Shown here in pieces: positions 16,134 to 24,731 of a stretch of 34,457 bases of DNA. The stretch lies in contig JAVBXP010000034.1 of NCBI GenBank assembly GCA_030824495.1, forward strand, positions 1 through 34,457, written 5' to 3'. The DNA is from a bacterium (GTDB taxonomy: Bacteria; Pseudomonadota; Alphaproteobacteria; Caulobacterales; Caulobacteraceae). Position 1 is the first letter of the stretch. Each line of letters starts with the position of its first letter. Both the position numbers and the translations under genes were made by a program. Under the pieces are notes generated by a model. The model made no database searches. It had not been told where the DNA came from and worked only from the letters and a program-made list of their open reading frames with translations.

Positions 16134-16969
16134 CAGATCAAGCCGCGTTGCAGATCGCGCAGTGGACGGAAGCTGATCGGGCGCAGGCGCTGTCCGGCGA
16201 TCAGTTCGGAGGTTCGTGCGGACATGGCGCAGGCGTGGTCGTCTATGCGGATCTGGGCCTGGGTGGTGTCGTAGCCGCGCAGTTCCGGACCGTCATAGAC
16301 CGGGTGCAGGTTGATCTCGGCGACGCCCGGTTCGAGCGCGGGCAGGGCATGGGCCAACAGGTCGTCGGTTGGTCTGCCCCATTCAGAGACGAACTCGTCG
16401 GGGAACACCACGCCCCGGGCCTGGGCTGGCGCGCGGCAGGGGAAGCCAAGCCTGGTCTCGATGCCCGGGCCGACCATGCGCAGCGGCAAGGAAAACTCGA
16501 TCGCCATATCGAGGTAGATCTCGAAGAACCGGGCGTCGATCTGGTTGCTGCCCATGTGGGAGTCGATGTGGGTCACATCCACGCCCCAGTGCAGCGCCTG
16601 TTGGATCTGGGCGCGGCATTCTCGACGCACGTCTTCGGGATCGGCGTGGCGCAGCACATGGCGGGTGTTGGTCGGCAGGTAGCCTTCGTCGTCGTGCAGC
16701 GACCACGCGCCGGTGAGCGAGCGCCACCGGTAGCCGGGATACTCGGCGGTCAAGGTCAGGTGGACCCCGACGTCCAACCCTTGGAACATCTCGACCGCCT
16801 CGCGCGCCCAGGGGCAGGGGACCATCAGGGTGGCGCTGGTCGCCACGCCTTCGCTTATGGCCTCAAGGCAGGCCAGGTTGGCGGCGTGGCTGGAGCCGAT
16901 GTCGTCGCAATTGACGATCAGCAACCGCTCTTCGGGACCGTATCCGAGACGTTCGACGAGACTCATCAT
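16133..16969 (-). CDS. ChbG/HpnK-type carbohydrate deacetylase (YdjC family)
   Basis: 278 residues from ATG 16969; GAGGA stands seven bases before it (a GTG three bases earlier has a shorter spacing). Metal-site residues of the family are visible: Asp-Asp in VNCDDIGSSH (about residues 22-23), His in GVHLTLTAEYPG (about 70), and His-x3-His in THIDSHMGS (about 134 and 138). E. coli ChbG removes an acetyl group from phosphorylated chitobiose so that the GH4 enzyme ChbF can cut it; HpnK acts in hopanoid biosynthesis. The neighbour here is a GH4 enzyme, which favours the ChbG-like role on an acetylated amino-sugar compound. It lies 11 bases after the GH4 stop in the same operon. Confidence 0.85.
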   Translation of the reverse strand: MMSLVERLGYGPEERLLIVNCDDIGSSHAANLACLEAISEGVATSATLMVPCPWAREAVEMFQGLDVGVHLTLTAEYPGYRWRSLTGAWSLHDDEGYLPTNTRHVLRHADPEDVRRECRAQIQQALHWGVDVTHIDSHMGSNQIDARFFEIYLDMAIEFSLPLRMVGPGIETRLGFPCRAPAQARGVVFPDEFVSEWGRPTDDLLAHALPALEPGVAEINLHPVYDGPELRGYDTTQAQIRIDDHACAMSARTSELIAGQRLRPISFRPLRDLQRGLI

Positions 16970-16979
16970 CACGCGGTCC

Positions 16980-18251
16980 TCAGTGGAAGTTCAGGCCGTG
17001 GGCGCTCAGTAATTCATCCAGCATCGGCTCGGCCACGTCGAGGTCGCCGACGAGGGGATGAGCCAGCAGCGCCTGGAGGGCGATGTCGCGGCTGCGCGTC
17101 ACCGCCGCCTGTACCGTCAGGGTCTCGTGCGCCTTCACCGCCTGGACCAGGCCGCGATAGGCCAGCGGGATCTCGCCCACCGGCAGGGCCGTCGCGCCCT
17201 TGGCGTCCACCCGGCATAGGGTCTCGACGGCGACATCGTCGGGCAGTCCGGCGACGGCGCCCTTGTTCAGGGTGCTCATCACGATCTGCGTTCCGCGATC
17301 ATTGAGGATGGCGTCCAGGGTGTCGAAGGTGACGCCGCTATAGCCCTCGCCCCCACGCCGGATCAGGGCGGGCGGCTTGGCGCAGACGGCGGGATCGGCC
17401 GCCTCGGCCAGGACTTCGGCCTCGATGTCCATCACCGCCTGGGCGCGCGTGCGGGCCGCGCCCTGCAGCTCAGCCAACTCGGCGCGGCGATGGAAGTAGA
17501 GATCGCCGTACTTTTCGACTGGGATCGCCCCGAGCAGGGGAGCGATCTTGAGCGCCGAGGCGAAAAGCCCGTTGTTCCCGTCATAGGTCCGGGCCAGCCA
17601 GGCGATGGCGGCCGGAGTCACGTCCTCGCCCTTGGCGGTCATGCTGTGAATGAAACCCAGATGGTTGAGGCCGACGCTGGCGATCTCGACCTCGCCGAAC
17701 TGAGCCGCCAGCATGGATCGCAGCCGGGCCTGCATCAGGGGAATGCTGGAGCAGAGCCCGACCAGTCTGGCGCAGGTGTGATTGAGGACCGCTTCGGTGA
17801 CCACCCCGCTGGGGTTGGTGTAGTTCAAGATCACCGCTTTCGGCGCGACGTCGGCGATGACGCGCGCGACCTCGATCATCACTGGAATGGTGCGCAGGGC
17901 CTTGAACATGCCGCCAGGGCCGGTGGTCTCCTGGCCGATGACGCCGTAGCGAAGGGGGATGGTCTCATCGATCTGGCGGGCGGCCATGCCGCCGACGCGG
18001 ATCTGGGTCACCACGAAGTCGGCGCCCTTGGCCGCCGTGGCGAGGTCTGCGCTCTCGCGGACGTCGATGTTCCGCCCGCTGGCGGCCACCATTCGGCGCG
18101 TGAGCCCGGCCATGACCGCCAGTCGTTCGGGGTTGGAGTCGGTCAGGCTGAGTTCAGCGATCCCCAGGTCGGGCCGCGCCAGGACGCCTTCGACGATCTC
18201 GGGCGTGTAGCTGCCGCCGGCCCCGACGATGCACAGGCTGATCTCGGTCAT
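16980..18251 (-). CDS. Glycoside hydrolase family 4 (6-phospho-beta-glucosidase-like, ChbF/BglT group)
   Basis: 423 residues. GH4 enzymes use NAD+ and a divalent metal and cut glycosidic bonds by an oxidation-elimination mechanism, normally on 6-phosphorylated glycosides. Visible: the Rossmann motif VGAGGSYTPE (about 9-18), TQIRVGG with Arg85, GQETTGPGGM (106-115), NYTNPSG (143-149), the metal-binding Cys167 in VGLCSSIP and His197 in GLNHLGF. The pattern GGxSYTPE and NHLGF matches phospho-beta-glucosidases and phospho-chitobiase rather than alpha-galactosidases. Its start overlaps the stop of the kinase gene (ATGA), so the kinase product is a likely supply of the phosphorylated substrate. The exact sugar is not fixed by the sequence. 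Confidence 0.88.
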   Translation of the reverse strand: MTEISLCIVGAGGSYTPEIVEGVLARPDLGIAELSLTDSNPERLAVMAGLTRRMVAASGRNIDVRESADLATAAKGADFVVTQIRVGGMAARQIDETIPLRYGVIGQETTGPGGMFKALRTIPVMIEVARVIADVAPKAVILNYTNPSGVVTEAVLNHTCARLVGLCSSIPLMQARLRSMLAAQFGEVEIASVGLNHLGFIHSMTAKGEDVTPAAIAWLARTYDGNNGLFASALKIAPLLGAIPVEKYGDLYFHRRAELAELQGAARTRAQAVMDIEAEVLAEAADPAVCAKPPALIRRGGEGYSGVTFDTLDAILNDRGTQIVMSTLNKGAVAGLPDDVAVETLCRVDAKGATALPVGEIPLAYRGLVQAVKAHETLTVQAAVTRSRDIALQALLAHPLVGDLDVAEPMLDELLSAHGLNFH

Positions 18252-19198
18252 CGGGCGGGCTCCAGGGCTTTGGCCAAGGTTTCGAAGAGTGGGAGAGGAG
18301 GCAGGCCCATGCGGAAGCCGGCGAGCACCGCCGCGCCATCCTCAGGCGGCAGGGCCACCGGGATCTGGACGGCGTGTGGGCATGCCGCCGCCAGCCGGTT
18401 CCGCAGCAGATCCTGTAACGCCGGGCCGCCCTGATTGATGACGCCGCCGCCAAACGCGATCTCGACGTCTTCGGCCATCCCCGCAGTCATGGCCTGGGCG
18501 GTGAGGACATAGTCGGCGACGGCCTGGTCCACGATCCAAGTCGCGGCGATGTCGCCGTCTCGCCAGGCGTCGAAGACCACGGGAGCAACGGAGGCGCGCA
18601 ACGCCTTGGCGGCGGGCTCGCGGAAGAACCAGGATGCGAAGTCGCCCGCGTCCACCCCGCAATGGCTCAAGACCCGATCGCGCAGTCCGCTCGCCGCGGC
18701 CCGGCCGTCGATCATCCGGGCGGTGAGGGCGATGGCTGCGCGACGCAGATCGAAGACCTCGGCCACGTCGACGCTGTCGTAGATGGCTTCGCCGCCGTAG
18801 GTGTCGCGATAGGCGCTGGTGATGCCGCTGCCGTGCTGAACAAGCGCGAGGCGCTGGGCGGGAGACACCCCCCAGAGGGCGACCACGCCGTCATTGACCA
18901 GCGTCAGGCGATCGTCGAGTCCGAGCCGCTCGGTGATGAGCTGATGTTGCTGCGCCTGCTCGTCGGGATAGTCGACGCCGCTTAGGCCGATGGCCAAATG
19001 GCTGACAGCAGCTTGCGGGACCCCGGCCTGGCCGCATAGCTCGGCGATCATCGAGCCGACGACGTCGTAGAAGTGGTGGTCGGGCATGCCGACAATCGCT
19101 GCGCCGACATCCCGAGCCCGGGCCAACACACGGCCGTCGGCCTCGCACAGCATCCCCGCCGTCTTCGCCCCGCCGCTATCGAGACCGATGAAGATCAT
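18248..19198 (-). CDS. BadF/BadG/BcrA-type ATPase, amino-sugar kinase-like
   Basis: 316 residues from ATG 19198 with AGGG nearby; the frame is open to 19279 but the extra stretch (HRPLIQKPSDHKNIS) does not look like kinase sequence. Phosphate-1 motif GLDSGGAKT (about 5-13), LAIGLSGVDYPDEQ (about 69-82), LVNDGVVALWG with the catalytic-type Asp, phosphate-2 motif HGSGITSAYRD (about 125-135) and the adenosine motif FGGGVINQGGP (about 268-278). This is the fold of N-acetylglucosamine and glucosamine kinases (GspK-type). It is the first gene of the minus-strand operon with the GH4 enzyme, and is best read as the ATP-dependent step that phosphorylates the incoming sugar. Specificity is not shown. 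Confidence 0.85.
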   Translation of the reverse strand: MIFIGLDSGGAKTAGMLCEADGRVLARARDVGAAIVGMPDHHFYDVVGSMIAELCGQAGVPQAAVSHLAIGLSGVDYPDEQAQQHQLITERLGLDDRLTLVNDGVVALWGVSPAQRLALVQHGSGITSAYRDTYGGEAIYDSVDVAEVFDLRRAAIALTARMIDGRAAASGLRDRVLSHCGVDAGDFASWFFREPAAKALRASVAPVVFDAWRDGDIAATWIVDQAVADYVLTAQAMTAGMAEDVEIAFGGGVINQGGPALQDLLRNRLAAACPHAVQIPVALPPEDGAAVLAGFRMGLPPLPLFETLAKALEPAR

Positions 19199-19369
19199 GT
19201 CCGCCCTGCCGCGCCTGTGGTTGCGCGAGATATTCTTGTGGTCACTAGGTTTTTGTATCAGCGGCCGATGCGATGGCAAGGCGCCCTGCGTCGGCGCTCG
19301 AAAATCTGTCGGCAGTAATAGAGTTAGGGGGCTCCACGCCGCCGCCTGCCGGGCGCATAAGCCGCGTCC

Positions 19370-20467
19370 ATGATCAGCAGGATTGAGGCCGCCCTTCGTC
19401 GGGGCACGCCGGTCAGGTTTGGGGATGTGTGGCGCGCCGGGCTCGGCGGCCTGGTCGGCATCGCCGTGACCGGGGCTCTGGCCCGGATGTTCATGGGCGG
19501 CGACGCCTTGGCCGAGCCGTTGCTGGTCGCACCCCTGGGCGCTTCGGCGGTACTGTTGTTCGCCGTTCCCGCCAGCCCGCTGACTCAGCCGAGGGCGGTG
19601 ATCGGCGGCAGCATCCTGTCGGCGCTGGTCGGTGTGACCTGCGCGATGTTCGTACCTGAACCTTTGCTCGCGGCTTCATTGGCCGTCGCCGGCTCCATCG
19701 CCCTGATGTCGCTGCTTGGCTGCCTGCATCCGCCAGGTGGCGCGGTCGCACTCACGGCGGTGATCGGCGGCGCCTCGGTGACAGACCTCGGATACGGGTT
19801 CGCCCTCGTGCCGGTCGGTTTGGGAGCCGTGCTTCTGGTGGCGTCTGCGGTGGTTTTCAACACGCTGGTCGGGCGCTCCTATCCGCACCGCGTGAAGCCG
19901 CCGGCCAGCCCGCATGCGACCGCCGATCCGGTTCCGGACGAGCGGATCGGCTACCGGCCCGCCGATCTGGACAAGGCCCTGGCCCAGTACGGCGAACTGC
20001 TGGACGTCAGCCGCGAGGACCTTGACGCTCTCTTCCGTCAGGTCGAGCTCCAGACCCACAAGCGCATACATTCGCAGATCCTCTGCGGAGAGATCATGTC
20101 GCGCGACGTCATCACCCTGGACGCTCACCAGAGCGCCGAAAGCGCCCTGGCCTTTCTGCGTCAGCACGATCTGCGCACCGCACCGGTGATCGACGGCGAG
20201 CGCCGGGTGGTGGGCATGGCGCGGCGCGCCGAACTGCAGGCCGCGCGGGGCAGGCTGGTCGAGACCGCGCTGGATCCGTTCGTGCACCGCGTGCGCGAAA
20301 AGACCCCAATCGAAGCCCTGCTGCCGTTGCTGTCCAGCGGAGCGGCGCACGAAGCGATGGTGGTGGACGAGCAGCGCGTCCTGGTCGGCATCATCACCCA
20401 GACCGACCTGATCGCGGTGCTCTACCGCGCGCATATCGTCGAGGCCGTGGTCGCCGGCGGCGGCTGA
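19370..20467 (+). CDS. HPP family membrane protein fused to CBS domain pair
   Basis: 365 residues. The N-terminal half has about five transmembrane segments with the family motifs APLGASAVLLFAVPASPLTQPRAVIGG (about 64-90, split in the middle by a helix) and the LHPPGGAVAL signature (about 118-127). From about residue 230 two CBS domains follow (MSRDVITLDAHQSAESALAFLRQHDLRTAPVID and the repeat with PIEALLPLLSSGAAHEAMVVDEQRVLVGIITQTDL). HPP proteins have been connected with nitrite transport in plants; in bacteria their role is open. CBS pairs usually sense adenine nucleotides or similar ligands, suggesting a gated transporter. It diverges from the sugar kinase operon. Confidence 0.85.
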   Translation: MISRIEAALRRGTPVRFGDVWRAGLGGLVGIAVTGALARMFMGGDALAEPLLVAPLGASAVLLFAVPASPLTQPRAVIGGSILSALVGVTCAMFVPEPLLAASLAVAGSIALMSLLGCLHPPGGAVALTAVIGGASVTDLGYGFALVPVGLGAVLLVASAVVFNTLVGRSYPHRVKPPASPHATADPVPDERIGYRPADLDKALAQYGELLDVSREDLDALFRQVELQTHKRIHSQILCGEIMSRDVITLDAHQSAESALAFLRQHDLRTAPVIDGERRVVGMARRAELQAARGRLVETALDPFVHRVREKTPIEALLPLLSSGAAHEAMVVDEQRVLVGIITQTDLIAVLYRAHIVEAVVAGGG

Positions 20468-20595
20468 CGGGGGATAAACGCCCTCCAACCGATAAATCGG
20501 CCCGCTTGCACTAGAAACGGCAGCCGGCCCCGTCGTATCGGATAGGCGCGCGGCTGGAGCCGCTGCGCACGGGTAAATTATGGAAGGACCAGGCT

Positions 20596-22863
20596 TTGGA
20601 TGACGCTCTGCGCCGCGCGGCGCTCGCCTATCACGAGTTCGGACGACCGGGAAAGCTGAGCGTCGAACCCACTAAGCCGATGGCGACCCAGCGCGATCTC
20701 GCCCTGGCCTATTCCCCAGGCGTGGCTGCGGCCTGCGAGGCGATCGTCGAGAACCCTGCGATGGCCGAGCGCCTGACGGCCCGGGGCAATCTGGTCGCAG
20801 TGATCACCAACGGCACGGCGGTGCTTGGCCTGGGCAATATCGGCCCGCTGGCCTCGAAGCCGGTGATGGAGGGCAAGGCTGTCCTCTTCAAAAAATTCGC
20901 CGGGATTGATGTCTTCGACCTGGAGGTGGACGCCACCGATCCGGCCCGCTTCATCGAGGTGGTCGCCGCGCTTGAGCCGACCTTCGGCGGGATCAACCTG
21001 GAAGACATCAAGGCGCCGGAGTGCTTCGCCATCGAGCGCGAGTTGCGCGCCCGCATGAACATCCCGGTGTTTCATGATGACCAGCACGGCACGGCTATCG
21101 TTTGTGCGGCGGCGGTCCGCAACGCCCTGACGATCCAGGGCAAGAAGCTCGCCGATGTGAAGCTGGTCACCTCTGGCGCGGGCGCCGCGGCCTTGGCTTG
21201 CGTGGACCTGCTGGTCAGCATGGGTCTGCCGGTCGACAACGTCACCCTGACCGACATCAACGGCGTCGTGCACACGAACCGGGGCGACCTGACCCCGGAG
21301 TTGGCGCGCTATGCGCGGACCACTGATGCGCGTCTGCTGCCTGACGTGCTGGTGGACGCCGACATCTTCCTTGGCCTCTCGGCGCCCCGGGTGCTGAAGA
21401 AGGAGTGGCTGCCGCTGCTGGCCAAGAACCCGGTGATCATGGCCCTGGCCAATCCCGAGCCGGAAATCCTGCCGGAGCACGTGATGGAGGTGCGGCCCGA
21501 CGCCATCATGGCGACCGGTCGCTCCGATTATCCGAACCAGGTCAACAACGTCCTCTGCTTCCCCTTCATCTTCCGCGGCGCGCTCGATGTCGGCGCGACC
21601 GAGATCAACGAAGAGATGAAGAAGGCGGCGGCCGAAGCGATCGCCAATCTCGCCCGCGTCGAGGCTAGCGAGGTCGTGGCCACCGCCTATGCCGGCCAAG
21701 TCCCGTTGTTCGGCCGCGACTATGTGATTCCCAAGCCCTTCGATCCCCGGCTGATCCTGGAGATCGCGCCGGCGGTGGCCCAGGCGGCGATGGACTCCGG
21801 CGTCGCCCGCCGGCCGATCGCCGACTTCGAGGCCTATCGGCGCGAGCTCGAGCAGTACGTCTATCGCTCCGGCCAGTTGATGCGCCCGGTGTTCACCCGC
21901 GCCCGCGAATGCAAGCGCCGCATCGCCTTCGCCGAGGGCGAGGACGAGCGGGTGCTGCGCGCGGTGCAGACGGTGGTGGACGAGCAGTTGGCGCGGCCGG
22001 TTCTGGTGGGCCGACGCGAGATCGTCGAGGCCAAGGTCCGCGAACTCGGCCTGCGGCTGACACTCGACCTGGACATCGAGGTTTTCGATCCCTTCACCGA
22101 TCCGTCGGTGGACGAGATGACCGCCGAGTACCGCGCCATCGTCGAGCGTCGGGGCAGCCCGCCTTCGGCCGCGATGCGGCGCGTCACCAGCCGGCCGACG
22201 GTGACAGCGGCAATGCTGTTGCGCCGTGGCGTGGTTGACGGCGCCCTGGTCGGCGGCAGCGGCGATTGGTGGCGCCACTTCACCTACGCCCTGCCGATCG
22301 TGCCCGCGCGGCCCGGCGTTTCGCGGGTCTCGGCCCTGTCCGGCGTGATCATGCCCAAGGGCGCGCTGTTCTTCTGCGACACCCACGTCAATGTCGATCC
22401 GACCGCCGAGCAGTTGGCGGAAGCGACGATCCTGGCGGCCGAGGCGGTGCGCGGTTTCGGCATCACGCCGAAGGTGGCCTTGCTGTCGCATTCCAGCTTC
22501 GGGTCCAGCAACTCGCCCTCGGCGCGCAAGATGCGCCAGGCGCTGGCCTATGTCCGCGAAATGGCCCCGCAGTTGGAGGTCGACGGCGAGATGCATGGCG
22601 ACGCGGCGCTCAATGAGCAGGTGCGGTCGCGCTATGTCTCGGACGGCGCGTTCTCCGGCGATGCGAACCTGTTGATCGCGCCATCGCTCGACGCGGCGAA
22701 CATCTCGCTCACCCTGCTGACAGAGGCGACCGACGGCTTGCAGGTCGGCCCGCTGTTGTTGGGCCTTGAGCGGCCGCTGCACGTGCTTAGCCCCACGGCC
22801 ACGGCCCGCGGGATCGTCAATATGACGGCTCTGGTCGCGACCCAGTCGATGGCCGAAGGCTAG
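20596..22863 (+). CDS. maeB: NADP-dependent malic enzyme fused to phosphotransacetylase-like domain (MaeB)
   Basis: 755 residues. The start is TTG 20596 with GGAAGGA seven bases before it; the ATG at 20578 is in another frame that stops at once. It converts malate to pyruvate and CO2 with reduction of NADP. Malic N-terminal domain about 1-150: catalytic Tyr39 in LAYSPGVA, Lys94 in [11 protein letters not shown], and [11 protein letters not shown] (134-144). NAD-binding domain about 160-410 with [11 protein letters not shown] (158-168) and GAGAAAL. The C-terminal 330 residues are a phosphotransacetylase domain (PTA_PTB), with [15 protein letters not shown] at about 437 and [13 protein letters not shown] at about 632, inactive as a transacetylase in known relatives but regulatory. 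Length and architecture are standard. Confidence 0.95.
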   Translation: MDDALRRAALAYHEFGRPGKLSVEPTKPMATQRDLALAYSPGVAAACEAIVENPAMAERLTARGNLVAVITNGTAVLGLGNIGPLASKPVMEGKAVLFKKFAGIDVFDLEVDATDPARFIEVVAALEPTFGGINLEDIKAPECFAIERELRARMNIPVFHDDQHGTAIVCAAAVRNALTIQGKKLADVKLVTSGAGAAALACVDLLVSMGLPVDNVTLTDINGVVHTNRGDLTPELARYARTTDARLLPDVLVDADIFLGLSAPRVLKKEWLPLLAKNPVIMALANPEPEILPEHVMEVRPDAIMATGRSDYPNQVNNVLCFPFIFRGALDVGATEINEEMKKAAAEAIANLARVEASEVVATAYAGQVPLFGRDYVIPKPFDPRLILEIAPAVAQAAMDSGVARRPIADFEAYRRELEQYVYRSGQLMRPVFTRARECKRRIAFAEGEDERVLRAVQTVVDEQLARPVLVGRREIVEAKVRELGLRLTLDLDIEVFDPFTDPSVDEMTAEYRAIVERRGSPPSAAMRRVTSRPTVTAAMLLRRGVVDGALVGGSGDWWRHFTYALPIVPARPGVSRVSALSGVIMPKGALFFCDTHVNVDPTAEQLAEATILAAEAVRGFGITPKVALLSHSSFGSSNSPSARKMRQALAYVREMAPQLEVDGEMHGDAALNEQVRSRYVSDGAFSGDANLLIAPSLDAANISLTLLTEATDGLQVGPLLLGLERPLHVLSPTATARGIVNMTALVATQSMAEG

Positions 22864-22872
22864 TCTCTTGGG

Positions 22873-22899
22873 GAGGGGCGCCTGGCGAAGGCGTCCCTC
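22873..22899 (+). terminator. Hairpin after maeB
   Basis: GAGGGGCGCC at 22873-22882 pairs with GGCGTCCCTC at 22890-22899 (ten pairs including one G-T wobble) around a seven-base loop. It begins nine bases after the maeB stop. There is no T-run, so it is either a weak intrinsic terminator or a transcript-stabilising hairpin. Confidence 0.55.
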
Positions 22900-22986
22900 T
22901 GACCGAGCCGAACACGGCCATGTCGGTTTACCTTAGGCGCGCAATGTCCGATGGGTAGGAACTGATCCTCCCGAAGGCCCCGCAAA

Positions 22987-23166
22987 ATGACCGACACCCC
23001 GGACAAACCTGAGCCGACGGATGAAACGCCGATGCAGCGTGCGCTGCGTCTGAAGAAGGCGAGCATTGAGGCCAAGCCGAAGCCGCCGCGCGGCGGACGC
23101 TTCCAGCGTGAGCAGGCCGCGGCCGCTCAGTCGTCCTCCAAGTCCAAGCCCTGGATGTCCCGCTAG
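22987..23166 (+). CDS. Conserved small protein, 59 residues, function unknown
   Basis: ATG at 22987, stop at 23164-23166. The product reads MTDTPDKPEPTDETPMQRAL, then RLKKASIEAK, PKPPRGGRFQ, and ends SKSKPWMSR. It is rich in Lys, Arg, Pro and Glu, with no hydrophobic segment, so it is likely soluble and partly disordered; the helix MQRALRLKKASIEAK and the end KPWMSR look like the conserved parts of a small alphaproteobacterial family I recall but cannot name. Codon third positions are mostly G or C, which supports real coding. There is no strong ribosome binding site, only a purine-poor leader. It lies between the maeB hairpin and the convergent class V aminotransferase gene, eight bases from its end. 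Confidence 0.7.
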   Translation: MTDTPDKPEPTDETPMQRALRLKKASIEAKPKPPRGGRFQREQAAAAQSSSKSKPWMSR

Positions 23167-23174
23167 GGCCAACG

Positions 23175-24416
23175 TCAGGCTGGCGGGCTCTTTGGCAGCA
23201 CCGCCAGCAACCGGTCGACATCGTTCATGTCGTTGAACACCGCCAGCGACATGCGGAAGCGGTTCTGCGACACCGTCATCCGGATGTCCGCCTTTTGCAG
23301 CAGGTCGCCTAGCTTGCGCCTGGCGTCCTTCAGCGCAAACCCTACCAGCGGAGTCCGCGATCCGATGGGGGTCAGGGGCTCGTAGCCCCGGCGGCGAAGC
23401 TCGGTCTGCAACGCGTCGGCCAATGGCTGGCGCGCGGCCTGGATGTTCGCCACGCCAAGCTGATTGATCCAGGTCAGCGTGTGATCGAGTTGGACCACGC
23501 CGGTCCAGGATGTCGTTCCCATTCCGAACAGGCCAGTCGCGTTGGTTTGAGGCGTGGCGTCGGCGACGCTCTTCCCCGGCGGATCATAGGGCAGGACATG
23601 GCTCTGGAAGCTGGCGACCTGGTGGTAGCCCCACCAGGGGCGCGTGATCCGGTCCTGGATCTCCTTGCGGACATAAAGGAAGCCCAGGCCGAAATCGCCC
23701 ATCAGCCACTTGTAGGAAGACGAGGCGGCGAAATCGACGCCGGCGGCGCGCAGGTTGGTCGGCGTCGAGCCGGCTGCATGGACGATGTCGGCATAGACAT
23801 AGGCGCCGTGGGCGTGGGCCAGGTCGCAGACGCGCTTCAGATCGTGTTCGAAGCCGTTGACGGTCGAGACCAGGCTGATCGCGACCAGCTTGGTCTTGTC
23901 GTTCACCGCCGCTTCCATCTGCGTCATGTCGATCCCGCCCTCGGCGGTCATGGGCAGGGTCACGACATCGACGCCGGCCTTGCCCAGTTCGCCATAGGTG
24001 TAGAACGAGCCGAAGAAGTGCAGGGCGTCGGTGACGATCCGCCCGCCGGCTTGCGGAAAGCCCAGGGCCTGGAGGACCAGATTTTCGCCCATGGTCGTGG
24101 ATTGGATGAAGCAGAGCTCGTCGGCCTCGGCGCCGACCAGGGCGCCGAACTGGGCGAAGACGTTCTTCTCCTTGGCGTCCATGCTGTAGTTCGGCGTCGT
24201 GCCGTCGCGGGTCTTGTAGCGGAGGTATTCCTCCAGCGCCGCGCGGGCGCCGAGCGGCATCGGGTGGGTGGAGCCGGCGTCGAGATAGGTGAACGGCATC
24301 TGGGCGAACGCCGACTTCGTCGGTAAGGCGGCGGTCCTCGCAGTTGGTCCGGCCGCCTTGGCCAGGGAGGGCGCTGCCGCGGCCGCCGCCACCAGAGCTC
24401 TACGTGTAACAGTCAT
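23175..24416 (-). CDS. Tat-exported class V aminotransferase-fold protein (isopenicillin-N-epimerase-like)
   Basis: 413 residues from ATG 24416; a start at 24485 is open but would bury the signal peptide. Residues 1-23 (MTVTRRALVAAAAAAPSLAKAAG) are a twin-arginine signal peptide with Arg5-Arg6, a hydrophobic alanine-rich core and an Ala-rich cleavage site. The mature part is a class V aminotransferase fold: the PLP-binding Asp210 in VYADIVHAAG, SSSYKWLMGDFGLGFLYV with Lys236 as the Schiff-base lysine, and FIQSTTMGENLVLQAL (about 103-118). Relatives act as desulfurases, epimerases or aminotransferases. Export of a PLP enzyme by Tat fits the need to fold with cofactor in the cytoplasm. Substrate is unknown, and no partner gene is obvious. 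Confidence 0.85.
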   Translation of the reverse strand: MTVTRRALVAAAAAAPSLAKAAGPTARTAALPTKSAFAQMPFTYLDAGSTHPMPLGARAALEEYLRYKTRDGTTPNYSMDAKEKNVFAQFGALVGAEADELCFIQSTTMGENLVLQALGFPQAGGRIVTDALHFFGSFYTYGELGKAGVDVVTLPMTAEGGIDMTQMEAAVNDKTKLVAISLVSTVNGFEHDLKRVCDLAHAHGAYVYADIVHAAGSTPTNLRAAGVDFAASSSYKWLMGDFGLGFLYVRKEIQDRITRPWWGYHQVASFQSHVLPYDPPGKSVADATPQTNATGLFGMGTTSWTGVVQLDHTLTWINQLGVANIQAARQPLADALQTELRRRGYEPLTPIGSRTPLVGFALKDARRKLGDLLQKADIRMTVSQNRFRMSLAVFNDMNDVDRLLAVLPKSPPA

Positions 24417-24731
24417 CGGTGGTCCGGCTCGGCTGGGTTTCGGGGCGTGGCGCTCGGTCGCGAGCCTATCGCCCGGCGCCAGCATTATCTTGTCGTTCTC
24501 GCCATGACGCCTGCCTGGACTTGAATAGCTTATTCAAGGGCGGAACAATCCGATCCGAACGCGCGACGAGGCTATGGCCGACGCGCCGAAAAGGGACGGG
24601 GCGGATCGCCCGACTCATCCCAAGCCTCGTCGCAATCTGAAGTTATTTCTTGGTGAAACATTCTCATTGGTTGAGCATCTGGCTTGTGCGGCTCCTTGTC
24701 GGGAAAGTCGCGGTACTCGGGCGGGTTCACG
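24417..24731. other. Divergent intergenic region with one palindrome and no supported gene
   Basis: 315 bases between the Tat-exported protein (minus) and the outer-membrane barrel gene (plus). It holds the palindrome at 24520-24538. Several short frames cross it, one of them starting MADAPKRDGADRP at 24574 and running into the barrel gene in another phase, but none has a good start or coding pattern in its full length. AT content rises around 24640-24680, which would suit a promoter for the barrel gene; I cannot place the -35 and -10 boxes with confidence. Confidence 0.5.
24520..24538. promoter_or_regulatory. 19-bp palindrome, operator candidate
   Basis: CTTGAATA at 24520-24527 and TATTCAAG at 24531-24538 form perfect eight-base arms around GCT. 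It is the only AT-rich perfect palindrome of this size in the region and stands 104 bases before the start of the minus-strand Tat-exported gene. The size fits a dimeric repressor site. No regulator gene is adjacent. Confidence 0.45.

Noticed and set aside
20578..22782. Long open frame on the minus strand opposite maeB
   Set aside because: It is a mirror of maeB codon bias (high GC third positions) with no family similarity; its translation is rich in Arg, His and Gln, as antisense frames of GC-rich genes are.
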